Assembly (NCBI GenBank): GCA_902799765.1
Contig: CADCBZ010000010.1
Location: 1 to 64,000 of the forward strand
From: an uncultured Prevotellaceae bacterium
GTDB lineage: Bacteria; Bacteroidota; Bacteroidia; Bacteroidales; Bacteroidaceae
DNA length: 64,000 nt
Reading direction: 5' to 3'
The notes under the pieces were generated by a model. That model was not told the DNA's origin. It was given only the letters and a program-made list of their open reading frames with translations, and searched no databases. Both the position numbers and the translations under genes were made by a program. Of the stretch, positions 25,507 to 32,970 are shown piece after piece. Each line of letters starts with the position of its first letter. Position 1 is the first letter of the stretch.

Positions 25507-26463
25507 ATGAAACTGAAAGAACTATTTGACAAGTACACGTTTGATGATATTGTTCCTTTTCTCAAAGAGATAATTACTGATAATCCAGACTCGTTGCCCG
25601 ACTTTAGAATGGCATTTGACGAGTTGCGGATGATGAAACCATCGGATGAAGACTGCGGCGATATCTTGATAAAAGAGTTTTTAGATAATGATGGTAACAT
25701 ACTGGCTAATCCTGTTTGTTGGAATCTTGGTTACTCTTGGGACGAATGCCTTGCCAAACGTGTGGTAATTGATAATGATTACCCTCTGGATGATCGTTAT
25801 GTATTAGCAGGTTGTTTATGGGAGATGACCTTCTACGGTTTTAGTAGTATGTCTGATGATGAGGCGGAGATTAGCTTCTCTATTCCAAAAGAACTCAAAA
25901 ACAAATATGATAAGGCACTGTACAGATTGCAACTCAGCCATTGGAAACATACTACACCACGCAGACATAGATGGAAAGGGCATCCTCTCTGTACTGATAT
26001 AGACTATCAAGAAAGGGAAAATAAGAATCGTAGTAAACGTAAGCGTGACTATCGCGTGGAATGCAGGGAAAAATATTTGGAGATGCATAGTCAGCGAGAA
26101 AACTTCATTCTGAAGCTAACCCGCTGTGGAGCCTTTCAGCGAGAAGACGTGGAGTATCTGCATCAAGTGGATGAGGGCCAATTTTATCCTTATACGTCTC
26201 GCACATGGGATACAAGCAAACGTATAGATTATATTCTGGAATCCATCAACAAGTACCAGGATCTGGATTTCTCGCTATATAATGATGCAATTATCTGTCT
26301 GCGTGCGTCTTCTGAGTATCCTGTAACAGAGGCTGAGAAAGAGAAACTGTTGGCAGGGTTGCCAGAATCCCTGAAAGCAATGCCTATAAAAATTGGCTTA
26401 GGCACCAAGGAGTCGATGAAGCAGGAAGTGGAAATGATGCTGTTTTTAAACATTATCAAGTAA
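25507..26463 (+). CDS. Unknown protein, second of a paralogous pair
   Basis: 318 residues, paralogue of the preceding product (shared TFDDIVPFL and CLWEMTFYGF blocks, and a C-terminal segment YNDAIICLRASSEYPVTEAEKE matching YHNAIFCFTVSSEHGPTMEE). A central basic stretch (RHRWKGH; NRSKRKRDYRVECREKYLEM) could contact nucleic acid. Twelve bases separate it from the upstream gene. Confidence 0.75.
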   Translation: MKLKELFDKYTFDDIVPFLKEIITDNPDSLPDFRMAFDELRMMKPSDEDCGDILIKEFLDNDGNILANPVCWNLGYSWDECLAKRVVIDNDYPLDDRYVLAGCLWEMTFYGFSSMSDDEAEISFSIPKELKNKYDKALYRLQLSHWKHTTPRRHRWKGHPLCTDIDYQERENKNRSKRKRDYRVECREKYLEMHSQRENFILKLTRCGAFQREDVEYLHQVDEGQFYPYTSRTWDTSKRIDYILESINKYQDLDFSLYNDAIICLRASSEYPVTEAEKEKLLAGLPESLKAMPIKIGLGTKESMKQEVEMMLFLNIIK

Positions 26464-26468
26464 AGCGT

Positions 26469-27128
26469 ATGTTGAAAGATCATTGTGAATATTCGAGTTG
26501 GCTGGTGAGAATGATTGAGGGAGACATTAAAGATTCTTGGATGTATGATCTCTCTGACGAAGCAAAAGACAAGTGCCTACTGTCTATCAGGAAGAATCTG
26601 ATTGATGAAATGGTACTATCTCATCAAGAGGATTATATAGAGATCATCAAAGAGTTTAATGATTGTCTGAAAGATGCCCTTAAGGAGATGTACGACAGGG
26701 CTCACCGTATCTATCAAGACGCCATCAAGCATCAAGATGATGGTGAAAAGATTGAAGTGACTGCCAGCCTTTATTTAGGCAAAGACTATCCTGCTCTGCA
26801 TCCTGTTCAGGAGGGGAACCGTCAGCAGCTATGGAAAGCTTTGTGTGATGGGAACTGGAATGTAGCCTATGACGGTGGTATCAGTCAACTCATCTTGCCT
26901 CAAGGAGCTTATGCCGATTCATTCGAAGCATTCATTGGTATGAACGACTCTTCTTCCAACATGATTGAAGATTTTAATCCAGAACTCACAAAGGATCTGA
27001 ATTTGACGAATCAGTTCCTTCACCTCTATCGTCATACGGATTTTGCCCTCACGGATTTCATCTTTGTGCGCGATTTCTATTCAGAGATCAATGTCAGCAT
27101 CACCAAAGGACTCCAAGATGATGAATAA
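26469..27128 (+). CDS. Unknown protein, paralogue of the gene at 11157
   Basis: 219 residues. Shares LGKDYPALHPVQ and the C-terminal LYRHTDFALTDFIFVRDFYSE block with the 247-residue product at 11157. Located 5 nt after the previous stop. The two paralogues sit in operons with different partners (AAA ATPase at 9499; the paralogous pair here), suggesting a shared adaptor role. Function unknown. Confidence 0.75.
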   Translation: MLKDHCEYSSWLVRMIEGDIKDSWMYDLSDEAKDKCLLSIRKNLIDEMVLSHQEDYIEIIKEFNDCLKDALKEMYDRAHRIYQDAIKHQDDGEKIEVTASLYLGKDYPALHPVQEGNRQQLWKALCDGNWNVAYDGGISQLILPQGAYADSFEAFIGMNDSSSNMIEDFNPELTKDLNLTNQFLHLYRHTDFALTDFIFVRDFYSEINVSITKGLQDDE

Positions 27129-27132
27129 AAAC

Positions 27133-27165
27133 AAGAGGTAGTCGCAAATAATGCGACCACCTCTT
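27133..27165. terminator. Bidirectional terminator at the island's right end
   Basis: Arms of 14 nt (27133-27146 and 27152-27165, one mismatch) around a 5-nt loop, between the convergent genes at 26469 and 27174. The minus-strand side is followed by a T-rich run, the plus-strand side by TTC. Confidence 0.8.
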
Positions 27166-27173
27166 TTCAATTA

Positions 27174-27665
27174 TTACTTTGCTATGATAAAACCACCCTT
27201 CCGGCGGTTATCCCTGGGCCTCACGGCGAAGTGGATCCAATGGTTGCCTGCCTTATTGCGCTCAATATAGAGCTCATCGAAATCGCGCTTAGTGCCTTCA
27301 GCGATATCAAGGAGGATGGAGGCATAGCGTACCGCCTGTTCGAAACCCTCCACATGGATATCTACGGCGCAGCCTGTCAGATGGTTGCTTGTAGGTGAGC
27401 CCCCAGCCAAGCGATTCACCTCTGGCGAACGATAGCCGCTGTTGATGATCAGCATCTCACAATGGGGACTGTCCCTTTTGTGAGACAGCGTGTAATAGCT
27501 GTACCGCAGATCCTCGAGCCAGTTCTCACAGAGGTTCTTCAGATTCTCAATCGCCACCCGACTTGGGATATTCTGATCCTCCGTCTTATAACTTGTCTTG
27601 GTGACTTCTCCGAGCGTAAAGTGCTCACTTAACTTCATGTTCTTATTCATACTTACTTCTGTCAT
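27174..27665 (-). CDS. M15-family D-Ala-D-Ala carboxypeptidase-like protein
   Basis: 163 residues. NSGYRSPEVNRLAGG and SNHLTGCAVDIHVEG form the S-x-H-x(6)-D zinc site of M15 peptidases, and NHWIHFAV supplies the third ligand. Such small cytosolic or phage-like M15 enzymes are frequent beside BT4734/DUF3987, HU and smalltalk genes in Bacteroidales, probably as lysis or cell-wall enzymes. No signal peptide. A start at the internal Met (MNKNMKLSEHF) is equally possible. Confidence 0.87.
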   Translation of the reverse strand: MTEVSMNKNMKLSEHFTLGEVTKTSYKTEDQNIPSRVAIENLKNLCENWLEDLRYSYYTLSHKRDSPHCEMLIINSGYRSPEVNRLAGGSPTSNHLTGCAVDIHVEGFEQAVRYASILLDIAEGTKRDFDELYIERNKAGNHWIHFAVRPRDNRRKGGFIIAK

Positions 27666-27686
27666 AAACCCTAAATTATCAAATGT

Positions 27687-27713
27687 TACGGTGATACGGT
27701 GATACGGCGTCAG
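27687..27713. repeat. Right copy of the 27-bp border repeat
   Basis: Identical over 27 bases to 6744-6770. It is made of two TGATACGG units plus a degenerate one, then CGTCAG, and includes the stop codon of the DUF3987 gene (27710-27712). It lies directly upstream of the M15 gene. Confidence 0.9.
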
Positions 27714-30099
27714 CCCATGGCGAGACCAGTCTTCTTGAAGACGGCCTTAGTGGTGCCGTTCTCAATAAACTCCCCAGCCTTCTCCACCAGATGATCCTTT
27801 ACCAGACGGCTGATTTTAACGCGTGCCACCACATCATTGGCCAGTGAGAAACAGCGCATGGCATCCTCTACGGTGAACTCCTCTGGCAAGCGTTGAAAGG
27901 CCTCAATGGTCTTCTGCTGGCGACGGATATTCACTGACGCATCCCTCAGCTTATTATCGAAATAAGTCTCTGCCATGGCTCCGAAGTAATGGCGCTGACA
28001 GGCGTACTGGATGTTCACGATCAACTCTGCCAGTTTCCAATCCACCTCGTCGGTCTCGAACACGCCACACCAGAATTCACCTTCCTGATGGAGTTCTCCC
28101 CAATGGCGCATCACGATGAATGGCGCAGAAAAGTTCAAACCGTGATAGGCGCAGCGCTTCAACAACATCTCGTCGGCCTTCGAATCGTTCTCAGCAGCAT
28201 CGGCCATGCGGCGTGCAGTCCAGTCATAGAGTTCATCCACAATCTTCTGCACAGAGAGTTCCCCCTTCGTGCGATCGAGCTTCTCAGCCCAATCTTTCAG
28301 ACGGTTGTCGCTGTCATAATCAACGTTTGATTCGCGACTCATCATCTCGAAGTTAGTGGCAGGCAGCGGGATGCAGGTGAGGCGTGTAGCCAAACCTGAA
28401 CCGAAGTTCTGCTCGTTCACCTTCTTCTTCAAGGCGATGGGTGTACCAGTGCAGATGAAGTTCCACGTCACGTAGAAGTCCTGCAGGATCGAATCATTGT
28501 TCGAATACGCCTGTCCGTCCTCTTCATTATGGAAGGCTTTCAGTTCCAGGCTCTGCTTGTCAATCCACGAACCACCTTTCTGCACGGTCATAGTGTTATC
28601 AAGCTCCGTATCGAAGGTGAGTTGATGCAGCTGCATCAGTTCACCATCCACCTCCTCCACACTGTTCACCATGTCCTGAATGAACTGGGCGTTAGAAGTT
28701 CGAGCCGGATGCACCCTCACCACCACCTTCGGCTTCTTCGGTTTCTCCTTGTTGGCCCCCTTCGTACGCATCTGTTCACGATAGGCATTGATCGCCTCCT
28801 TGCCGATCTTGTCAGCTGCCACAATCGGCGCCGCGAGCAATTTAAACAAACGCGTCGCAAAACTCTTTCCTGAAGCAGGATCGCCGATGATCAGCGTCGA
28901 GTTGTTCAGGCGTCGCAGTTCCTCTGGTCGATGATAGAAACGATAGGTACAGCGCGTCATCAGCGTCATCATCAGGCCACCAGCCACAAACAGCGCGGCA
29001 GGATATTGGTTCTTCTTCAACCCCTTCGTGATATCCTTGATGATCGGATAATCCTCACTCAGCACTTCGATCTGACTACCCCACTCCCAAAGCCAACGGC
29101 TGATGTCCTCCTCCGACCTATCACTGGGGCCTGGCCCCAGCGATAGGTTCTTCTGCGTTTGCGCCTTCGTGATTTCCTGAAACGTTTTACCTGTGGCCTT
29201 TTCGATCGCTTCGAGCATCGCCTTTGAAGGCATATTATTAGTATATTTCTTTTCCTTTTGGCTAATACAAGAAGCAGCAGAGGATACGGTTTGGCCGACA
29301 TCTTCACCCCTTTCCTGGATGATTTCCTGTACCCACGGCTGGGCCTCAACCACGCGCTGTACAGCGGCTTTATCCCCATCGAGCATAAGTAGCAGGTCGG
29401 TGGCCAGTTTGAGCGACTCCGTATGACGGTTGGAGTCGTCTTTGCAGGGCAACTTGTCAGCATAACGCTGGTCAATAATAGACTGTACATCATACCCTCG
29501 CCATTTTAACGATATTGACTCAGCGTCCACCTGGCAGACATCCCCAGCGCCCTGTTTAACAACCTTGCTGGCCACAACATCAGCCGCAGCAGCACGACTA
29601 TTACCAGCACGATACTCAGCATCGTATTTCTTAGCAAATTCTTTGTTTTCATACGTAAATAGTTCTTTATCCAAATATAATATGTCTGAATTTTTACAAA
29701 TGTAACTCATCCTTGAGGAATCCTTTCCGCTCTCATCGATGATCACATTACCAAGCTCACTCGCCATAGCGTGTTGGTTGGCGATCAGGTTGCCCCACTC
29801 CAAACGGGCTTTGAAAACGATTTTCCTTCAACATGGTCGATATCCATCACCACCAAGCCCGTCAATCGGGTGGCACTCTGCTTCCGCCAGGCACCAAGCT
29901 TCCCCTTGGCTGACTCCGTCTCGTCGAATGTCGCCTGGAAGATAAAGGCAGGTAGTTTGCGTTTCAGCGACGCCTCCCCCGTCTCACGATACTTGTCGAT
30001 GTTCTCGTTCCATTTGGTTGCCGTGACGAGCGCATGAAACTGCGCTTCGTCAACGGGCAACGTAGGATGACAAAAATTCTTCTGATAACAAAATCCCAT
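27710..30099 (-). pseudogene. BT4734-like/VirE N-terminal + DUF3987 protein, split by an internal deletion and frameshift
   Basis: The 5' part (29785-30099) encodes a BT4734-like domain start (HALVTATKWNENIDKYRETG; LTGLVVMDIDHVEG). The 3' part (27710-29803) encodes the rest plus a DUF3987 ATPase (GNLIANQHAMASELG; Walker A IIGDPASGKSFA). In the second frame, translation just upstream of 29803 reads KIVFKARLEWGNLIANQ, the expected continuation, but the segment between DHVE and KIVFKA is missing and the frame changes. The family is a primase/helicase-like replication protein of mobile modules. The long 3' reading frame could still be expressed from an internal start. Confidence 0.75.
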
Positions 30100-30111
30100 A
30101 AACCTCCTTTA

Positions 30112-30408
30112 TTATACAAACTCAATCAGTTCTCGGTCGATCAGGGCGTTCTTCGCATCGCGCGTATGGTCCTCCAACAGTCCCATCACCTGAGCCGTAC
30201 CCACGTCCTTAGGGAAACTGCCGAACACCTTGATGCGCATCATCGACTCCTTCACCCAGCCCCAAGGCAACTTCTTTACGAGCACATCCTTTTCGCGGAT
30301 CCGAGGCTGGCGGTTATACGCCTTGAAAGTGATACGACCTGTGTTCTCATCCAGATAAAGAACACCCTCCACTCGCTTGCCATTCAGCAGCTGCTTCAGC
30401 AACTCCAT
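30112..30408 (-). CDS. Small conserved-looking protein of the DUF3987 module
   Basis: 98 residues from the ATG at 30408 (MELLKQLLNGKRVEGVLYLDEN). Basic and compact, with LPWGWVKESMMRIKVFGSFP. I see no catalytic motif. It sits 12 nt upstream of the BT4734/DUF3987 gene, the usual place of a small companion gene in these modules. An upstream extension of 10 codons is possible but overlaps the next gene more. Confidence 0.6.
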   Translation of the reverse strand: MELLKQLLNGKRVEGVLYLDENTGRITFKAYNRQPRIREKDVLVKKLPWGWVKESMMRIKVFGSFPKDVGTAQVMGLLEDHTRDAKNALIDRELIEFV

Positions 30409-30634
30409 GGCATTCAGAATAAAAATGTACTTTTTCAACTACTAATCCTGCTTTTTTTAATCCATCACTCATCTGCCACCGCTTGCATTTGAACTTCTGT
30501 TCCACCTGCTTTATCGTCAGTGAGCAGACCCTTGTACCATCAAGTTCGATACACTTGTGCTGGCAAGAGGCACAGCACTTTTTCACTTTCACACCCTGCG
30601 CGTTTCTCACGCACTTGATTCTCATTTTCTCCAT
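30347..30634 (-). CDS. Small cysteine-rich protein (zinc-binding-like)
   Basis: 95 residues with many cysteines (CVRNAQGVKVKKCCASCQHKC; RVCSLTIKQVEQKFKCKRW), suggesting a metal-binding fold. It overlaps the following gene by about 60 nt, so the C-terminal part may be an out-of-frame tail left by a small indel after DGLKKAG. Typical of the small accessory proteins in Bacteroidales mobile modules. Confidence 0.55.
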   Translation of the reverse strand: MEKMRIKCVRNAQGVKVKKCCASCQHKCIELDGTRVCSLTIKQVEQKFKCKRWQMSDGLKKAGLVVEKVHFYSECHGVAEAAAEWQASGGCSLSG

Positions 30635-30659
30635 AACTTTAAATCTTTAATTTTTCATT

Positions 30660-30779
30660 TTATTCATCACAACCATAATTAATGATGTTAGTAACCTCCA
30701 CTCTTTCTGCCTCCACATCTGGCTCGAATATCGCAGCCAGATCTATCAGCGTTCCTACATAAATGATTCTCTTTTTCAT
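30660..30779 (-). CDS. Very small protein (39 aa)
   Basis: The minus strand reads MKKRIIYVGTLIDLAAIFEP and continues to a TAA at 30660-30662. A -7 box TACTTTTGC lies upstream at 30815-30823. It is in line with the other small genes of the module. Codon content looks plausible but no homologue is known to me. Confidence 0.4.
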   Translation of the reverse strand: MKKRIIYVGTLIDLAAIFEPDVEAERVEVTNIINYGCDE

Positions 30780-30850
30780 AACTTCAATTTTTCGTTTTAC
30801 TTCTGATTTCTGGTGCAAAAGTACATCGAAAAACAATGCACACCCCTTTA

Positions 30851-30921
30851 AATCGTCAAGTCGTCAAATCATCGTCTTTTCAGTCGTCAATCGTGCTCGA
30901 TAATCGTCAAACAGTCGTCAA
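30851..30921. repeat. Clustered TCGTCAA repeats
   Basis: The 7-mer TCGTCAA occurs five times in about 70 bases (with further near matches such as TCATCGTC), partly inside the 3' end of the gene at 30907. Iteron-like spacing is irregular. Confidence 0.5.
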
Positions 30922-31545
30922 AATCATCTGTTTGATGATATCCCAAAGCGTATCGCACACTTCCTTCTGTGGACATTTCTCCATGTCGTAATAAGCCTCG
31001 CCCTTGTCGTTGAAATCTATCTCGCGCCCAAAGTTCTTGTAAGTGTTCAGGCTCATCTTCAGCTTCAGAGGCCAGTCGGCTGGCATAATCTCGTTAGCAT
31101 AGTCAATAAAGTCCTTCATCTTCAGCGATTCACCTTCCAATCGGTCTCTGATGACCAGAAACACCCCCAGCCAGTGACACCCATAATTAAATAGGTGGTA
31201 ATTGGAGCGCAACATTGACAGACTGCTTCTCAGAACCTTTCTGCGTTCATCCAAGCTCATCTTCTTGAATACTGCCCTTGCCTTGTCATCCTGAGAATCA
31301 GTTTTTCTGCAAGCCTTCGATATCTCGTTACCAGGCATAGGAATCTTAGGCGCGCCATAAAAATCTCGCACCTCGTTCACACGATCGATGATCTCCGTTT
31401 TGCCATACATCAGCCCATGCGCCAACAGCGCACACAGATAATGCTCAGCCAGGGCAAAGCTGCCCACGTTCATTGCCAGCTTCACCAGATGCTCCTCTTT
31501 CAGCAGCATGCCGTCTAACCAGACGTACTCGTTTTCTTCTTTCAT
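30907..31545 (-). CDS. Hypothetical protein of the DUF3987 module
   Basis: 212 residues from the ATG at 31545 (MKEENEYVWLDGMLLKEE); a 9-codon extension is possible. Mostly helical, no signal peptide. Blocks such as LAEHYLCALLAHGLMYGKTEI and CHWLGVFLVIRDRL are not assigned to a family by me. Stands alone with non-coding sequence on both sides. Confidence 0.65.
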   Translation of the reverse strand: MKEENEYVWLDGMLLKEEHLVKLAMNVGSFALAEHYLCALLAHGLMYGKTEIIDRVNEVRDFYGAPKIPMPGNEISKACRKTDSQDDKARAVFKKMSLDERRKVLRSSLSMLRSNYHLFNYGCHWLGVFLVIRDRLEGESLKMKDFIDYANEIMPADWPLKLKMSLNTYKNFGREIDFNDKGEAYYDMEKCPQKEVCDTLWDIIKQMILTTV

Positions 31546-31750
31546 TCTTCCAAGTGTTTGTGAGAAGAGCATGATTGCTGCAGCTTTTCACCTCAGAGGA
31601 CTCTCACTCCACTCGGGTTAATACTATATTTACGAGTGCGAAATTAGGTAAAAACAAGGATTAAGCAGAAGAAAAAAATAACGCTTCGCAACGATGAAAT
31701 ATTTCCGTTACGAAGCGTTATAAATTATCTTAAATCGTTACGTCAGAGAT

Positions 31751-32614
31751 TCAAAGCGCCCTGAATTTCTCCACCATGTTGTCAAAGGCAGAGTCCTGAT
31801 ACGTCTTACAATGAACTCTCGTCAGTCTGTGGAATGAGGATTCCAATTTGTCGCTTAATTGAAATTCAGAAGATGCTTCTGGCCATGAGGGGCGTCTGAT
31901 CACCTTGGCAACAATAGCTGCCGCAATGGGAAGAAAGATGTCTCTGGGTTCCGTTTTGCCCTTCATATACTTGCGAATTGTAGAGATGATGATGTCAGCC
32001 TTCTCAGGATTAGGAATACACGATCTGAAATCTGCCGATGTCTTACGTCGCTTGATGCTATCATAGTTCTTGAGTTTCCTGATGGTAGTGTTTTTCAGTT
32101 CACTCGCTTTCTGATACGTTTTAAGCATATAATCCATCCAGTGATTGGCTTCCACGTCATCCTTTCCGCTGGGCGACAGGCTGATGGATATACCGCGACC
32201 CTTGAAACTTTTGTTTAAGGCGTTTTCCAACAAGTTCGCCACTTCGCCAGCACTTTTGAAGGCCTTGTCATAACCCCATATCAGGATGTAGGGTGATGGT
32301 TCCTGATGACTAATCACCACCACACAATGCGGAAAATCCATCTTCTTCTTGAGACTCCACTGCGATTTCTCTTCTTTGGTATGGCGCTGATAACCTAACT
32401 TGAATACAGTCACCACACCACCTGGATACGGAACCCACATGTATTCTCGATTATAGGTCACATTGTCCTTGGCCAAGAAGTTAAACTTGTCATGCCACAG
32501 ATAGTCTTCAATCATCACTGTCTCGAGCGCCACATCTGATTTCAATGGCGCTACCCCCAACTCCAGTTCACCACCTGCAAACTGGTATTTATACAATTCG
32601 AAGTTGATATGCAT
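31751..32614 (-). CDS. Hypothetical protein near the DUF3987 module
   Basis: 287 residues. A beta-rich N-terminal half (ELYKYQFAGGELELGVAPL; YPGGVVTVFKLGYQRH) is followed by a helical, basic C-terminal half (LKNTTIRKLKNYDSIKRRKTSADF). No known domain is evident. The 320-nt gap upstream (32640-32970) holds the plus-strand small transcript described below. Confidence 0.65.
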   Translation of the reverse strand: MHINFELYKYQFAGGELELGVAPLKSDVALETVMIEDYLWHDKFNFLAKDNVTYNREYMWVPYPGGVVTVFKLGYQRHTKEEKSQWSLKKKMDFPHCVVVISHQEPSPYILIWGYDKAFKSAGEVANLLENALNKSFKGRGISISLSPSGKDDVEANHWMDYMLKTYQKASELKNTTIRKLKNYDSIKRRKTSADFRSCIPNPEKADIIISTIRKYMKGKTEPRDIFLPIAAAIVAKVIRRPSWPEASSEFQLSDKLESSFHRLTRVHCKTYQDSAFDNMVEKFRAL

Positions 32615-32734
32615 CTTCCGAATTTCTATTTAGATATTAATAATGTTATATTTAGCTTTTTTGCTATTATTTTTAATTTCGAGGTGCAAAATTACATCAA
32701 AAGTGTAAGAATTACAAATAAAAATCCAAAAATC

Positions 32735-32862
32735 TTTGGTGGTCTCAGGATTTTGCAGTAATTTTGCGCCTCGTTAGAGTCATTTGTAGAGTCATGCCAG
32801 CAGTGATGCTCGCCTCTTCAATAGTTAGGTTTTGATTAGCCGTCGTGATGACGGTTTTTCAT
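32735..32862 (+). ncRNA. Candidate small RNA with perfect promoter and terminator
   Basis: On the plus strand TTTG (32735-32738), 20 nt, TAATTTTGC (32759-32767) form a full consensus promoter. About 75-85 nt downstream a hairpin CCGTC-GTGAT-GACGG followed by TTTTT ends the unit near 32860. All flanking genes are on the minus strand. Only a 13-codon reading frame (MPAVMLASSIVRF) lies between, so the product is a small RNA or leader peptide. Confidence 0.6.
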
Positions 32863-32900
32863 CGTATTTTTAGGTTTAGATTAATTATTTAGGTTAGTGG

Positions 32901-32932
32901 GGCTTCAAAAGGAGCCCCACTATTTTTGCTCT
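32901..32932 (+). terminator. Second terminator
   Basis: GTGGGGCT and AGCCCCAC arms around an 8-nt loop, followed by ATTTTT on the plus strand. It backs up the small-RNA terminator and may also stop hsdR transcription from the other side. Confidence 0.7.
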
Positions 32933-32970
32933 TTACCATGGAATCTTTCAGGAAACACTCCCTATATAAT

